A stretch of DNA of 64,000 nucleotides from Dendrobium chrysotoxum (taxonomy: Eukaryota > Streptophyta > Magnoliopsida > Asparagales > Orchidaceae), in contig CM034314.1 in the NCBI GenBank assembly GCA_019925795.1, positions 17,294,657-17,358,656 of the forward strand, given 5' to 3'. Both the position numbers and the translations under genes were made by a program. The stretch's first letter is position 1; every line of letters begins with the position of its first letter. The notes beneath the pieces were generated by a model, which was not told where the DNA came from, did no database searches, and saw only the letters and a program-made list of their open reading frames with translations. This document shows positions 24,370-36,500 of this stretch, in pieces.

Positions 24370-26071
24370 TGAAAGTTCGTTAGGGATGTTAAGCCCTAGT
24401 GAACTAGTCCCGAGGCTAACCAAGAGGGGGGGTGAATTGGTTATTTAAAAATTTCACGATAACTATGAAAATCTTTTTATAACGTGCAGCGGAAACAAAT
24501 TAAAACAACGATAAAAAGATCAACCACAGATATTCACCCAAGCAGTTAATATCAGAAAAAATTAAAGTGCAGAATTGAATCAGAAAAACAAACCAGATTT
24601 TATAGTGGTTCGGTCAACTTGACCTACATCCACTCCCTGGAGCCTCCCCTCCGGGTATTGCACTAAACAGAAGTGTCTCTCCTTTTGCTCCCACAGCAAG
24701 GCGGAGAAGCCTGTACAAAAATCTCCTTTTCACCACACGGTGAGGCAGAGAACCCGACCTCCTTTCGCTTCCTCCTGAAGCAGGCAGAGAACCTTCGAAC
24801 TCCTTTCGCTTCCTCCTGAAGCAGGCAGAGAACCTACGAACTCCTTTTGCTTCCACCTGAAGCGGGCAGAGAACCCCGGATCTTCTTGCGAACGATCCTC
24901 CCACGACGAACACCGACTAGACGAAAGACGACAAGCGGAGAAGACAACTCTGATCCGTGCTCGGAGCAACCTTAGTGAATCCCTCACTAACTCCCCCTCA
25001 CAAGATCTTCTCTCTCTCTCCCAACTCTCTCTCTCTCTAGGGTTTCTCAGGGAAGGAAGGCAGCAAAAGATTTTTCCAAAAATTGGAAAAAAATTCTTTT
25101 AAAGGAGGGCTTAAAATTTGCCCTAAATCTCAACTGGTAGGCCAAGATCGTCCAGGACGATCGGTAGATCGTCCTATACGATCAGTTCAAATTCAGCTGT
25201 TTCAGCCTGGACGATCTGGCTCTTCTGGACGATCAGTAGAAAAAGTTGTTCATATCATCCCGTACGATCCTGCGATCGTCCGGGACGATTAGTTCAAATT
25301 GAGGGAAATCGTCCAGAGGACAGTTCGGGTCGTCCAGAGAAATCTGTGCTGGACGACCAAAAAATGACTTGATCGTCCCGGACGATAGGGTCATCGTCCG
25401 GTACGATTAGTTTAAAAAGGCCCCAAATCATCCTGTACATAGTTCTGGACGTACAACTTAAATGCACTAGACGATCAAGATCGTCCGGGACGATCCTGCG
25501 ATCGTCCAGGATGATATGATCGTATCAACCAAAAATAAATTGTTTTCCTTAATTACCAGATTAAATTAGGCATGACTGTACTGGATCGTCCGGGACGATA
25601 CACGTATCGTCCGGGACGATCAGACCAAGTATCTAAAAATAAGAACTTGCCTAACTTGATCTGGCGGCTGAGAATTTCTGATTTGGGCATATCGTCCCGT
25701 ACGATCCGGAGATCGTCTAGGACGATCGGCTCAATCAGACCCTCTTAACTTAGTTGCCCTAATTAGGGTTTTTGTTTTAACTGGATCGTCCCGGACGATG
25801 TGGAGATCGTCCAGGACGATATGAACAAATTTTGAACAGAAACTCTAATTCACTCAATCTCTCTCCCTGAGTGTGTGTGTGTAAGGTTACTTAGCTAGGG
25901 AATCAGTTACATTACACTTGACTCAATAAAAAGAAAAATCATACATTTGACACACTTGGACCCGATCTTGAGTTTGCTTGAGTGGCTCGCGGTCTTTTGT
26001 GCCTGAAACAGATTAGCCAAGCAAAATACACTAGAAATATGTTTGTCATCATCAAAACCAGATTTGCAACA
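24370..26071 (-). repeat. 5' LTR of the Sirevirus element
   Basis: This 1702-bp direct repeat of 12853-14553 has the same TG and CA ends and the same internal 41-bp repeat (24743-24875) and palindrome array (25145-25820). As the upstream LTR in minus orientation it would hold the promoter. One extra A in the A-run at about 25086 is the only length difference that I noticed. Confidence 0.95.
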
Positions 26072-26961
26072 AAATTATATTTTATTTAATAAAATGTATT
26101 AAATATGTGTATAATATTAAAAGAAATTTGACATTTTGAAAGCAAGAAAGGTTTTTGTTATGCAAAGCAGTGGGCTGCCGAGATGGGATTCTGTTATGTT
26201 GAAGCCCGTGGGTTGTCGAGGTGAGATTTTGATATGACATGTGATGTTATGCTAGAGCCAGTGGGCTATCGAGGTGGGATTTTAATATGACATGTGATGT
26301 TATGCCGGAGCCAGTGGACTACCGATGTGGAATTTTGATATGAGATATGCTTTGATGGTGGAGCCTAAGGGTTATTCTAAAAATTGCTATAAGACATTTG
26401 TTTATATTCAATTTCAATATCGTTCAATGGTTAATTAAATACATTTAATATCACTATATATTTCAGTTTCAACTTTTCATATAGTACTTCAATTTATTAT
26501 TACAGTATAATATTTTTCAGTTCTTTTGGCTTCAGTTGTTGATTTCTATTTTAGGTTGCAATAACCTACGGAGCCGTGTTAGCTCACTCTTACTTTTTCT
26601 TTTATTTTCAAGTCAGGGAAAGTGTAAGGAGTGAGCTAAGTAGTTTTTGATAGAATGCCCCAATCTATGTTATATGTATATTTTTGTTAGTTTTGATTTT
26701 TGCAGTCTTGACTTTTATTTTGTTATGTTGTATATTTTTAAGTACTATTATAGATACCTTAGATTGTATATATATATATATAAATTATTTTTAGATTTAT
26801 TAGTCTTCCACTTTATTTGTATTTAGTAGTGACTCTGTGTAATATATATTTTATAAATTTTATTTCGGTGTTTCTTCAATCAGATCTTGGGGACAGCCTT
26901 TTCACAATCGAACACGGTATGACCTATATGATAACGGGTCATATCGGGTCGGGTTATGACA
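26072..26961 (+). repeat. Right part of an older LTR with a tandem repeat and a hairpin
   Basis: The DNA right of the Sirevirus holds about four 50-53-bp units (26158-26370), each with GCC(A/C)GTGGGCT, (A/T)CGAGGTGG and ATATGACATGTGATGTTATG. An inverted repeat follows, TTAGCTCACTCTTAC (about 26579) and GTAAGGAGTGAGCTAAG (about 26624). The terminal motif GGGTCATATCGGGTCGGGTTATGACA is cited by position only: 26936-26961. This layout resembles Ty3/gypsy LTR U3/R regions. The left part lies left of 12853. No PBS or coding part follows, so it may be a solo LTR. Confidence 0.45.
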
Positions 26962-29900
26962 CGGATGACCTTCTCGCACACAGCTCTCTCACCTAGATCT
27001 GACCCAAGAAGGAAGTCAATCTCCTTTGGTCCCATTTTAGATCGAGTAGCAACAGTAAATTCTAGAGTTTCCTCTTTCTATAGCCAAGAACATTGTTGGC
27101 AAGCAGTTGATTTATCTCCTAAATTATTTAGCAATGCATTTTCTCTTGTTACAACCAAATGGCTACACTGTCTTGCTACTCTTTCAAATGGACATATTTT
27201 ATTTCCTTGTTATATTCTTAATATCAAAATGAATAAAGAATGATGACAAATTCGAATTAAATTAATCTTGTTAACATGAATGAAATTCCTATGATTTACT
27301 TTGGTTTATATAATGCCTGATTCAGAAATATTATATCTAAAATCTGAAATAAAAAGTTTCTTGGAGTGTAAACAAGTGTCATGGCTTAGTTTATGTTGTC
27401 TAAGACAAAATCTTCATATATAAAAACCTGCAAAAATATGAATTGGTTCTTGGTTTATTTCATATAATAAGCAATCCAAAGCATTCATATACCTTCATCA
27501 TTATGTGAGTAAATTGGAGAGATTCATGTGTATGTGCATGCACGAACTTTTTCACCAATTAGTTTTGAGGAATTCATATATGTATGTTTTCATGCTTCAA
27601 TCACTTCATAAGTTGTGACAAATTAAAGAGCTTATATGAGCATTCATGCCTCAACATCTACATAAATGGTGGTTAGAAAGTGAATTTGATATATATACTT
27701 ATGCCTCAAAACTATGTATAAATTTAGCTTTAATAGACAATATGATTATGATGTGGAGTTTACATTCATATTTGGACTTTACCAATACCACTTCATTTAA
27801 TGCGAGAGTTCCCAATTATGTTGAAATCATGTCTTGTGTGATAACTTTCATATATGGTTCATGATTACAACAAGGTCATACATATGTTACATATATTGCA
27901 ATGATGCAAATGCATACATGTTAAATAGACAAGAAGTTTGGTTGCTAAATTGGAAACATATGAATTCTCAAAAGAAGAGGAAGTTGCATTTATTATTATG
28001 AATCTTTGCCTCTCTTTCCCTCCACTCTTCTCTTTAAGTAACTATGAATGAATTCCAAATATGCAAACACCTCTTTAAAATTTGAAAGTCCAAAAGACGA
28101 GTCAACTGAAGCCAGTAAAGAAGCCCAAAAAAAGATAAGTCCCTCTTGTTTCAAATGAATTTGTTTTATTCCTTTTCAATTCAAATAATCACCTCACTGG
28201 CCACTATTTCTCTATTATTTGCTCATGTGTTTTACAATGAATGGTGGTGACAATATAGACAGTAGAGCATAAGGAGTTCAGTCGCCTCCATTTCTTTCAA
28301 ATGGAGGTGCTACGACCGCAGACCACTGGACCTACTATGGTAAAGTAAGTATCTCAGAACTTAGAAGCCCTAGGTATGTGAGGCCCATTTATGTACTTTT
28401 ATGCTCTCCAAAATCTTAGGGCTCTGTAGAAACCCCGCTTTTTGTTTTATAAATCCAATAACCCATGGTTTGCATGTAGGCATTCTCACTAGTATTAAGG
28501 ATATTTATATCTGATTATTTGAACTTAGTTTACATCCCAAAATAGGTTACAAATATAGAAGACTTTAAATATTTTGGGGTTATTTGATTAATAATTCAAA
28601 TCATGGTTCAATAATTATAAACTCTTACAAGTTAAAATTTGGCTTTCAAATGATAAATAATAATCTGCTATATAACTAATCAATCCATAAATTCGCCAAC
28701 ATAATCAAATGAATAAATTAAATATAAGATTTGAAATAAGACAACATTAAGGATAAATAATCCTAAAGATATAATTAATTAAACTAAAATACAATGCCAA
28801 TGAAAATTTAACTAAATATAATTCAATCTTGTCATATATATTTGAACTCAAATTAAATTTAATTAAGTCAAAATAATAATACATACACTTGAAATAAATA
28901 ACATAACTGAATTTAAATTAAAATTGCAAGACAAATCAAATTTAAAATTAAAAGTAAGTATGAAATCAATTCAAAGCCAATAGAAATACATAATTTTGTA
29001 AAATTAAACTAATCTAATTATATTAAAATCAGTTTCCAAATTAAGTTTTAAGAAGATTAAATGTATTTAAAAATTAATAATAAATTAATAATCCAAAAAA
29101 CAAATAGGAAAGGAAGAAAAAAAAAGAAGAAAAAGGATAATCGGAATAAGTTGTAATTTGAACATTGGAACATTCTTCAAAAATCAAAGAAAAAAAAGAA
29201 AATCCCAAATAAATTAATATAGATTCAAAAAAATATAATAAATGATAGACTAAATAAATATTTTTTATTAACATTTTATTTTCATCCATGAATTGAATAA
29301 GTTCTTCAAATAAATTAGAAATAAAAAAATGCTTTAAAAATAAAATAAAGATAAAAAATATTAAATAAATTTATATAAACATACAAACTCATAATGAATA
29401 ATAAACTAAATAAAATCTTTAATTAATGTCTCATTTTTACCATCAAATTAAATACATTTCCTAAAAGATCTTAAAGTTAGAAAATTCATTAAAAATAAAA
29501 TAAAAATAAAAAATGTAAATTACATTTCTATTAATTTATAAAACTAAAATGAATAGAAACCTACATCAAATCAAATCAAATCTAAAATAAAAGTCTCCTT
29601 TATAGATTCTAAAAACTACATAAAAAGAAAAGGACAAAAATGTTTTAATATAGAATAAATAAAATTAAAAGAAAACAATAAAATCAAATCTAAAATCAAA
29701 GATAAATGAAATATAATCAAGTCTCAAATAAACTTGTTTAAAATTCATCTATCACACATGAAATAAAATCCTTACGATCGATTTAAAAATCATTAAAATT
29801 GACATATACTTTTATTCCACATTCTCACGTAGGATTATTGCATTATGCTTGTGTCTTAGGACTTTATTAGTGAATGAAGTCTTTCGTATGATAGACTCTA

Positions 29901-32900
29901 TTCTCTAATTTGTTCTTAAGAATATGAAATCACAATTCAAATGACAAATCCAAAAACCTTTAATTAAATCATAATGCATTAATAGTTGAACTTAAAACAA
30001 ATAACTCGATTTAAACAAATAAAAAGAAATTAATTAGTGAATAAAACTTAAAACCTCATAGGTTGTCAGTCACATAGCTTGTCACACACTTAGAACTGTT
30101 TGTTACGACAGCAAATTCTTGCTTTAGGTTAGGACATTATTATTTTTTGTGCTTTTCTGAAATTTGAAAATTAGTTTTGTCTTGGTGGGTGTATGATGCT
30201 ATTTGATGTTGCTGGATGTGATTGACTCCGTTTTGGTATTCTATGATCTATGATGGGCATATTAGATTACTCCTAGATTATGAGTGATTTGGATATTTAT
30301 ATTTGTTAATCTAGTCTTATGCAGATGGTCATACTTATACAGAGCTATATGGGGCTAAGTTATAATGAAAATTTAAAATTAACATGATCTTATGCAATTG
30401 CTTACATTGCTTTAGACTCCAATTATTAAAAGCATTGCTTATATACACGACCTATCTGTCTATGGGTCATATCGGGTTGGTTTGTGGCAACCCTTACCTT
30501 GTTATGACCTCTAATGGTTTATTTGCATATACATATGTTTGGTAGAACATCTTGGGAGATCCATCTCACAAAAATAATTACTCATATGATAGGAATACAA
30601 AAGGTTTTTTAGCATGAGCAATGGAAGTTGAACATATTTTGATATCCTAAAATTTATTTATAAGGTTTTAAAATATGGAACTTCAAAGTCCACTTAAGTA
30701 TCATAAGATATCACTAACATATCATGTCAAGCACATTTAAAAAATCATTAATATTAAGACATTTAAACGGGTAAACACTTCTCTTGAAGCCTCTCAAGAA
30801 CTCCAACTTAAAGAGAATCTAGGTCGTCTGGGGAACACCTACCCTTGCAAATCCTATTGAAAAAATCACAAATATTAGCTTTAATGGTATTGAAGGCTTA
30901 GGTTGGTAAAATTCATTGAAGGAATACATTATACACAAATAGATGAACCAATAATATATTAATGTTTATGTATTAATAATCAATTATAATAAATAATAAT
31001 TTTAAATATCAGATATGCTCTATTGGTTAATGGATTTTATATTCAGTTTTGAATCATAAGAATTATCATGAAGACAGTATTTTTGTCTCCTAAGTGAAGG
31101 AGAGTTCTCATATGCTATGCGCTCATTTCACCCTTGCCAACATCATTTTCATTAAATAGGCTCACAATTTTCTCTTGAGCTTATTTTAGTAAAAATTGAT
31201 ATACATTATGTATCGTTTTCTTTCTAAATAATGACTATATATTGTTGCCTCACCTTATATTAGACACTGCTCACATGATAACAACTTTAAGCATCTATGT
31301 CTATTTCCTCTAATTATTATATTTTTTATGCCTCCACATAGAGTTCCCGAAATATAGTTATTTTTGAAATCTGTACCCCTCACATGTGATATTCTCTCAT
31401 CTTCAAAAAGGCTGATATTCTCTCATCTTCAAAAAGGGTGCTTTCACTTCTCGCACAAACCATCTTCAACGACCTCCATGAACTTCCTACATGGACCTGT
31501 TTGTTGTCTCAAAGTTGTGCCACCTTCATCTCTAAGAGGGGGACTGCCCTAACTATCTTTAAGGGCTAGTTCAAATTTCTTCACCATTTAATCTTCTACC
31601 TCATATTATGATGTCTTCACCTTCAGAAGGATAATTATCTCATTCATCCTTAGTGGTCACCTTGATCTTATTGCAACATTTTATCCATCACCTCAATGAT
31701 GTGGTATCTTTGTCTCTAAGAAGTTGGCTATTAAGGAAATCCTCAGTGGCCTATTTGACCTTCTTGCATTATTTAATCAGCAATATTAAGTTCATACTCC
31801 CTTTGCCTGTAAGAGAGAATCATCCTAGCCATTGTCAATGACCACCATCATCTTTTGACAATACCTCACTTAATGCCTTAAGATCATACTATCTTTTCAT
31901 GTATGAAGGGGACTAATACAATAACCACCATATATCTTATCGATTTTCTTGCTCATGATCATAGTTATTTACAATAATTTACTTTTACCTTGTGTTATTT
32001 TCACCAGATTTGAAGAATGATGTTATTTATAACTCATACATATCTACTATTTTTAGTTTGCTTACTGTCGATCTTATCGATGGCTTCATCAGTGAAATCT
32101 CATTGCTACTTCATCTCATATTGTTGGTCTTCGCTTAGAGAGATATAATCATTACTTCCTTTCATCTTCTTTGTTAGAACAACTGATGTCGTTGATCTAG
32201 TTGATTGCCTCTCCAGTAAGATCCTATTGTGACTTTCTCACTTGTTCTTTCATGTGCATGGAACAAGCTTAACAAAGTAGTTAATTAAACAAATAGTGAG
32301 TTTAGATGTTAAATATATAAATAGGTTTGTTTTTAGTGTTATTTATTTAAATCCTTACAATTCCTCCCTCCCTCCCCCCTCCCCCAATTATGACTTCCTT
32401 GCTTTTTTTATAATAAGGGTTTATGGTAGGGGTTGAAATTATTGAATTTTTAAAAATTTAATAATAATAATTAATATTAATTAACTCAAATGATATTAAA
32501 TCAAGCAAATTAATATTTAATTTGATTAGATAAAAATTCTTATATTAATAAATTTTATAAATTATTAATTTATGATTAATGAAAAATATTATGGTATGCT
32601 AATTATATTTTAATTAATGTAATTATAATTGATAAAAAATTATTAATATTCAATCAGCTTGAATGATCGACATTTGGAAACTAAGAAAATAGCTTTGTTT
32701 AGTTGATACTATTTTTACTTTATTTAATTAAATAAGAAAGTTGTTTAATTTGTTTAATAAAATATTAATTAATGATGAATTAAAATATTATCTTATATTA
32801 ATTATTATTTAGTTATTCTAATTAATATTGCTATAAAATAACTTAAGAGAATCATATATATCCTCATATCATAAAATAATCAATCACATAATTTATTTGA

Positions 32901-33296
32901 ATTAAATAAAATTTAAAATTTATCAAATCAAATAATTCTTAATTTATAAGATTTAAATTTCATTTGAAATGACTTTTTTAATATTTTTTAAAATAATTTA
33001 AAAAAAAAGCCAGTCCCAAACGAAAGCTTAAATGGCTTCCAACCAAACAGCGCCTAAATTGGCTGACGTGGGCACAGCAGCGGCCACAGGGTTGCGCCGG
33101 GTAGGCACTTGACGAGGGCAGGCTTTCCTGGTACTGAAATCTCACTCCGAGCATTCCTATGAGTGGTGATTTACTCACAGAGAGAGTACCAGGCGAGTCC
33201 CGTCAGAATTGGGCTCGTAGCTTTCAATTCCTGGTCGGCGGTCGTCGCTTCCCTCTCATACCCTAAAATTAACGGAGGAAATAGGTATTCGTGATA
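26962..33296. other. Gene-free spacer upstream of PMP22
   Basis: No recognisable gene is present. 28.5-29.8 kb is extremely AT-rich. A perfect 9-bp hairpin CCTCCATTT/AAATGGAGG lies at 28285-28307. A 25-bp tandem duplication TGATATTCTCTCATCTTC... occurs at 31387-31437. A C/T-rich run is at 32365-32387. The last few hundred bases (about 33000-33296) are GC-richer and should contain the PMP22 promoter and 5' UTR; an in-frame TAG at 33282-33284 precedes its start codon. Confidence 0.5.
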
Positions 33297-33545
33297 ATGG
33301 CGGCGGTGGCAAAGAAGGGATGGGAGCAGTACATGCTTCAGCTCCAGCTTCATCCGCTTAGGACTAAGGTTCTTTTTTATTTTTCTCGAAGAAGAATCAT
33401 TTGATATTTTGATGGCCGTGTTTCTTTATGTATGGCCGGCTTACAGGCTATCACTGCTGGCGTTTTGGCTGGAATCAGCGATTCTGTGGCGCAGAAACTG
33501 TCCGGCCTTCAGAGGATTCAACTTCGGAGGCTTCTGTTGAAAGTA
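33297..33545 (+). CDS. PMP22: PMP22 exons 1 and 2
   Basis: Exon 1 (33297-33368, 24 codons) and exon 2 (33447-33545, 33 codons) are separated by a 78-bp intron with GT donor and TTACAG acceptor. Exon 2 ends at a GTAAGT donor. Both junctions are phase 0. They encode the N-terminus and first membrane segment. Confidence 0.93.
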
Positions 33546-36500
33546 GTAAGTGGGTCAGACCTTTGAAGATTGTTTTTTTTAGTTTGATTGGCTAGCATAG
33601 TTATATATAGAGTTGGCTGAGTGAGTATGGGGTCATCTGTAGATTTTTTTTTTGTGATTCTGCGAGCGGATTTAAGGAGATACGACAAGGAAAAGCAAGG
33701 AGTTTGCTTGATAAAATTCAACTGATGAAGGATGAGATTTGTGAAGAAGAGAAGATGATATGGTACTATGTTGCCATGGTTTGCATATACTCATAGGTAG
33801 GAGCGTCAATAAATGATAAGACACAACAACCTCAAATTTGACTAAAAAATAGGGTTCGGCTTGACTCGATTACTGGAAGACTCAATTATTATTCGGGTTA
33901 GGTTTGACTTAACTTGAATAACCCAAAATGAACTAGAAATCGACCTGATTGCTATTTGAGTTCGTGTTTTGAAAAGCTAAAAACAGCCTTTATTCAACCA
34001 TGTTGGGTCGGCTACATGCATCCTTTTTTTTCCATTGTGTCATATTAAGAGTTAGATTTTCATTTTCATCTAATAAAAAAAAGATTATTTTTAATACTTC
34101 TAATAAAGTTTTTTAGGTCCACACACTTTCTTAACATAGGCCGATTATAATACATCTATTTTCTTAACAAGGCCATCGGAATACCAACATTTTATGCGAT
34201 CAAAGGTGACTTTCTCTAATCTTATCTGCCACTGGAGCTGCTCTAACCTTTTCACATATATACTCATTTTGTATTCTATCTCTAAATATAAATTCATTTA
34301 TTCAACCGAGCATCCTTGTCTTTGCAACACTTAACTTAATTTTATGCTTCTTTTTTCATGGCTAACATTCTACGCTATAAAGTATTGCAAGTCTCACCAC
34401 TATCTTATAAAAATTTTCCTTAAGTTTGAGGGGTACTTTTCTATCACACAACAAACTCTCATGGCTTAGAAAAGTACCCCTCAAACTATTTAAATTGAAT
34501 TCTACTAATAAAATTCCTATCTATTTCACCATGCTTTGAATAATAGACTTGAGATAGCTAAAATATGCATTGTTTTTAATGATTTGATGATCCAATGTCA
34601 CAATCCTACTATTAGATCTATTACTACTAAAATTATACACTATGTATTCAATTTTAGATCTGCTAAAACGAAAATCTTAAGAAAAATATCATCAAGAAAA
34701 AAACATATACCAAGGTTAATACATCAACAAAAAGCATCATCAACCCCTTCATAGTTTAATTTTTTTATAGTTCACGCACTCTTGTGCATCACTTTTATTC
34801 TTAAAAATAGAAACCAACACACTTTTTCTCAACTCATTTGACATCTTTTTAGTCTTCAAAATAATATTAAAAGCTTAGTAAGCCAAGAAATTCCTTGATC
34901 TCCTAAGCATTTTTACACTTCTATTGGAATATCTTCTGGTCCTATTATTTTTTCACACTTTATTATATTTAAAGCCTCTCCAATTTCGGTTTTACTAATA
35001 TATCGATAAAAATAAAAATTTTTATTTTCATTTACGGTGCTAAAGTCACTAAAGCCAATCGTATTCTCACAATCTTCATTAAAAAAATTATTGAAATTTC
35101 TCATCCACCTTTATTGAACATTTTCTTTTAAGAAAAATACTTTTTGATCTTTATTTTTAATGTATTTCATTTGAACTAAAAGCTAGATATACATTGTTGA
35201 AATAGACATATATATATATCATTAGGTTCAATTGATCATTTTCAGGTTAATTGAGTCATGTTGATCCAAAAAAAAATTGTATGATCCATATAATAAACAA
35301 GTTAGATAGGTCAGTTTCAGGTTAGGTTGGTTTAAATTAAGTAGGGTTCGAGTCAAACATGTTTGCCCATGTAATAGATGGGACCTCTCAACTCGAATTT
35401 GCACCCCAAACACATAGGACCCTGATGAGGGTTAGTGGTGAAATTTAAATCACTAATGTGATCAATTGGTAGATAAGAGACTCTTTTAAGATAATTAGAA
35501 TTGTAAATCTTAATTTGATGGATTTAATTTAAGTAGGGAGTCAAGTTTATAGAGTTTGGATGGTAAATTAGCACTTCCTTGCAATCTGTCATTGAAAACA
35601 CAGTTTTCTACCTAAATGTTCTTCTTGTCAAGAACTCTAAAAATAGTGAATTTGTACTTGATTTATAGTCAACTTTAACTTTGGATATTTTGATAAGGAA
35701 TGTAAATAACTTGATAGGTCTAATGTGCTCCAGAAGTGGTGTTGGTCAGTTATGTCCAGAACAGACCAAAGTTGAGAATTTGGTTGGGATTTTCTATGGA
35801 TTAGATGGAATTCGAAAATTTTACTTGGAATAGTTCAAAGACTTCCTCAAGATGATATCTGGAGGGCTTGAGATCTTTTTATGTAGTTTTAATATTTTTT
35901 TTTGTTGACTGAAAATAGGTTACATGATTGAAAAAACAAATAGGAAATTAGACTATGGCTGAATATTTTTCTAGAATTTTGACTAGAATAACCTCAAATA
36001 AATTTAGGATTATTGACGCATATGATAGATATTAAAGATCTGGAGATTTTGGTGGGCTTTTGTAAGATCTTGATTGGTCAAATGCTTCCTAGAGTTAAAC
36101 TAGTTCAACCAAACGAGAAATATGGACAACACTTAAAATAGGGATTTGACTTAAATTTTGAGGCAGGGAAAATGATTTGAATTTTTCTAAGATAGAGTAT
36201 AAACAGTAGAACATAATGATCGAAGACTGCAGTAAAAAAATTATAGAAAAATTAAAACCCTACTCATCCAAACAAAGCTCTAAGAGGATCTCCCAATCCT
36301 CTTGGGTTGGCCGATCACCAAGCCACCGATTTTTTTGGATTTTTTTTCCAGAACGTGTAAGCAACCAAAAACTACTTCATTTCAATAGAAGGAAGTTTTT
36401 ATACAATTAACACTATTTGAAGAGATACATCCCATCATTTAAATTCAAAACAAAGAGGGAATTGGAGTGGAGGGAGGAGCCAACCTCTTGCTTGGGCCCA

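Larger units (their letters stand above)
12853..26071 (-). mobile_element. Sirevirus-type Ty1/copia LTR retrotransposon, 13.2 kb including a nested LINE
   Basis: The element has direct LTRs of about 1.7 kb that begin TG and end CA. It is flanked by a perfect 5-bp target duplication AAATT (12848-12852 and 26072-26076). On the minus strand the order is 5' LTR, PBS matching initiator tRNA-Met, gag, protease, integrase, RT, RNase H, a non-coding 3' region, PPT and 3' LTR, which is the copia order. A long Gag with a coiled coil and two zinc knuckles, and a G-rich PPT with a second PPT-like motif, point to the Sirevirus lineage. Removing the nested LINE and its extra 9-bp duplication leaves about 9.9 kb, the usual Sirevirus size. 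Gag and pol carry stops and a frameshift, so the copy cannot make its own proteins. Confidence 0.95.

Noticed and set aside
28285..28307. Hairpin CCTCCATTT/AAATGGAGG as a microRNA precursor
   Set aside because: The stem is only 9 bp and has no longer fold around it that I can see.
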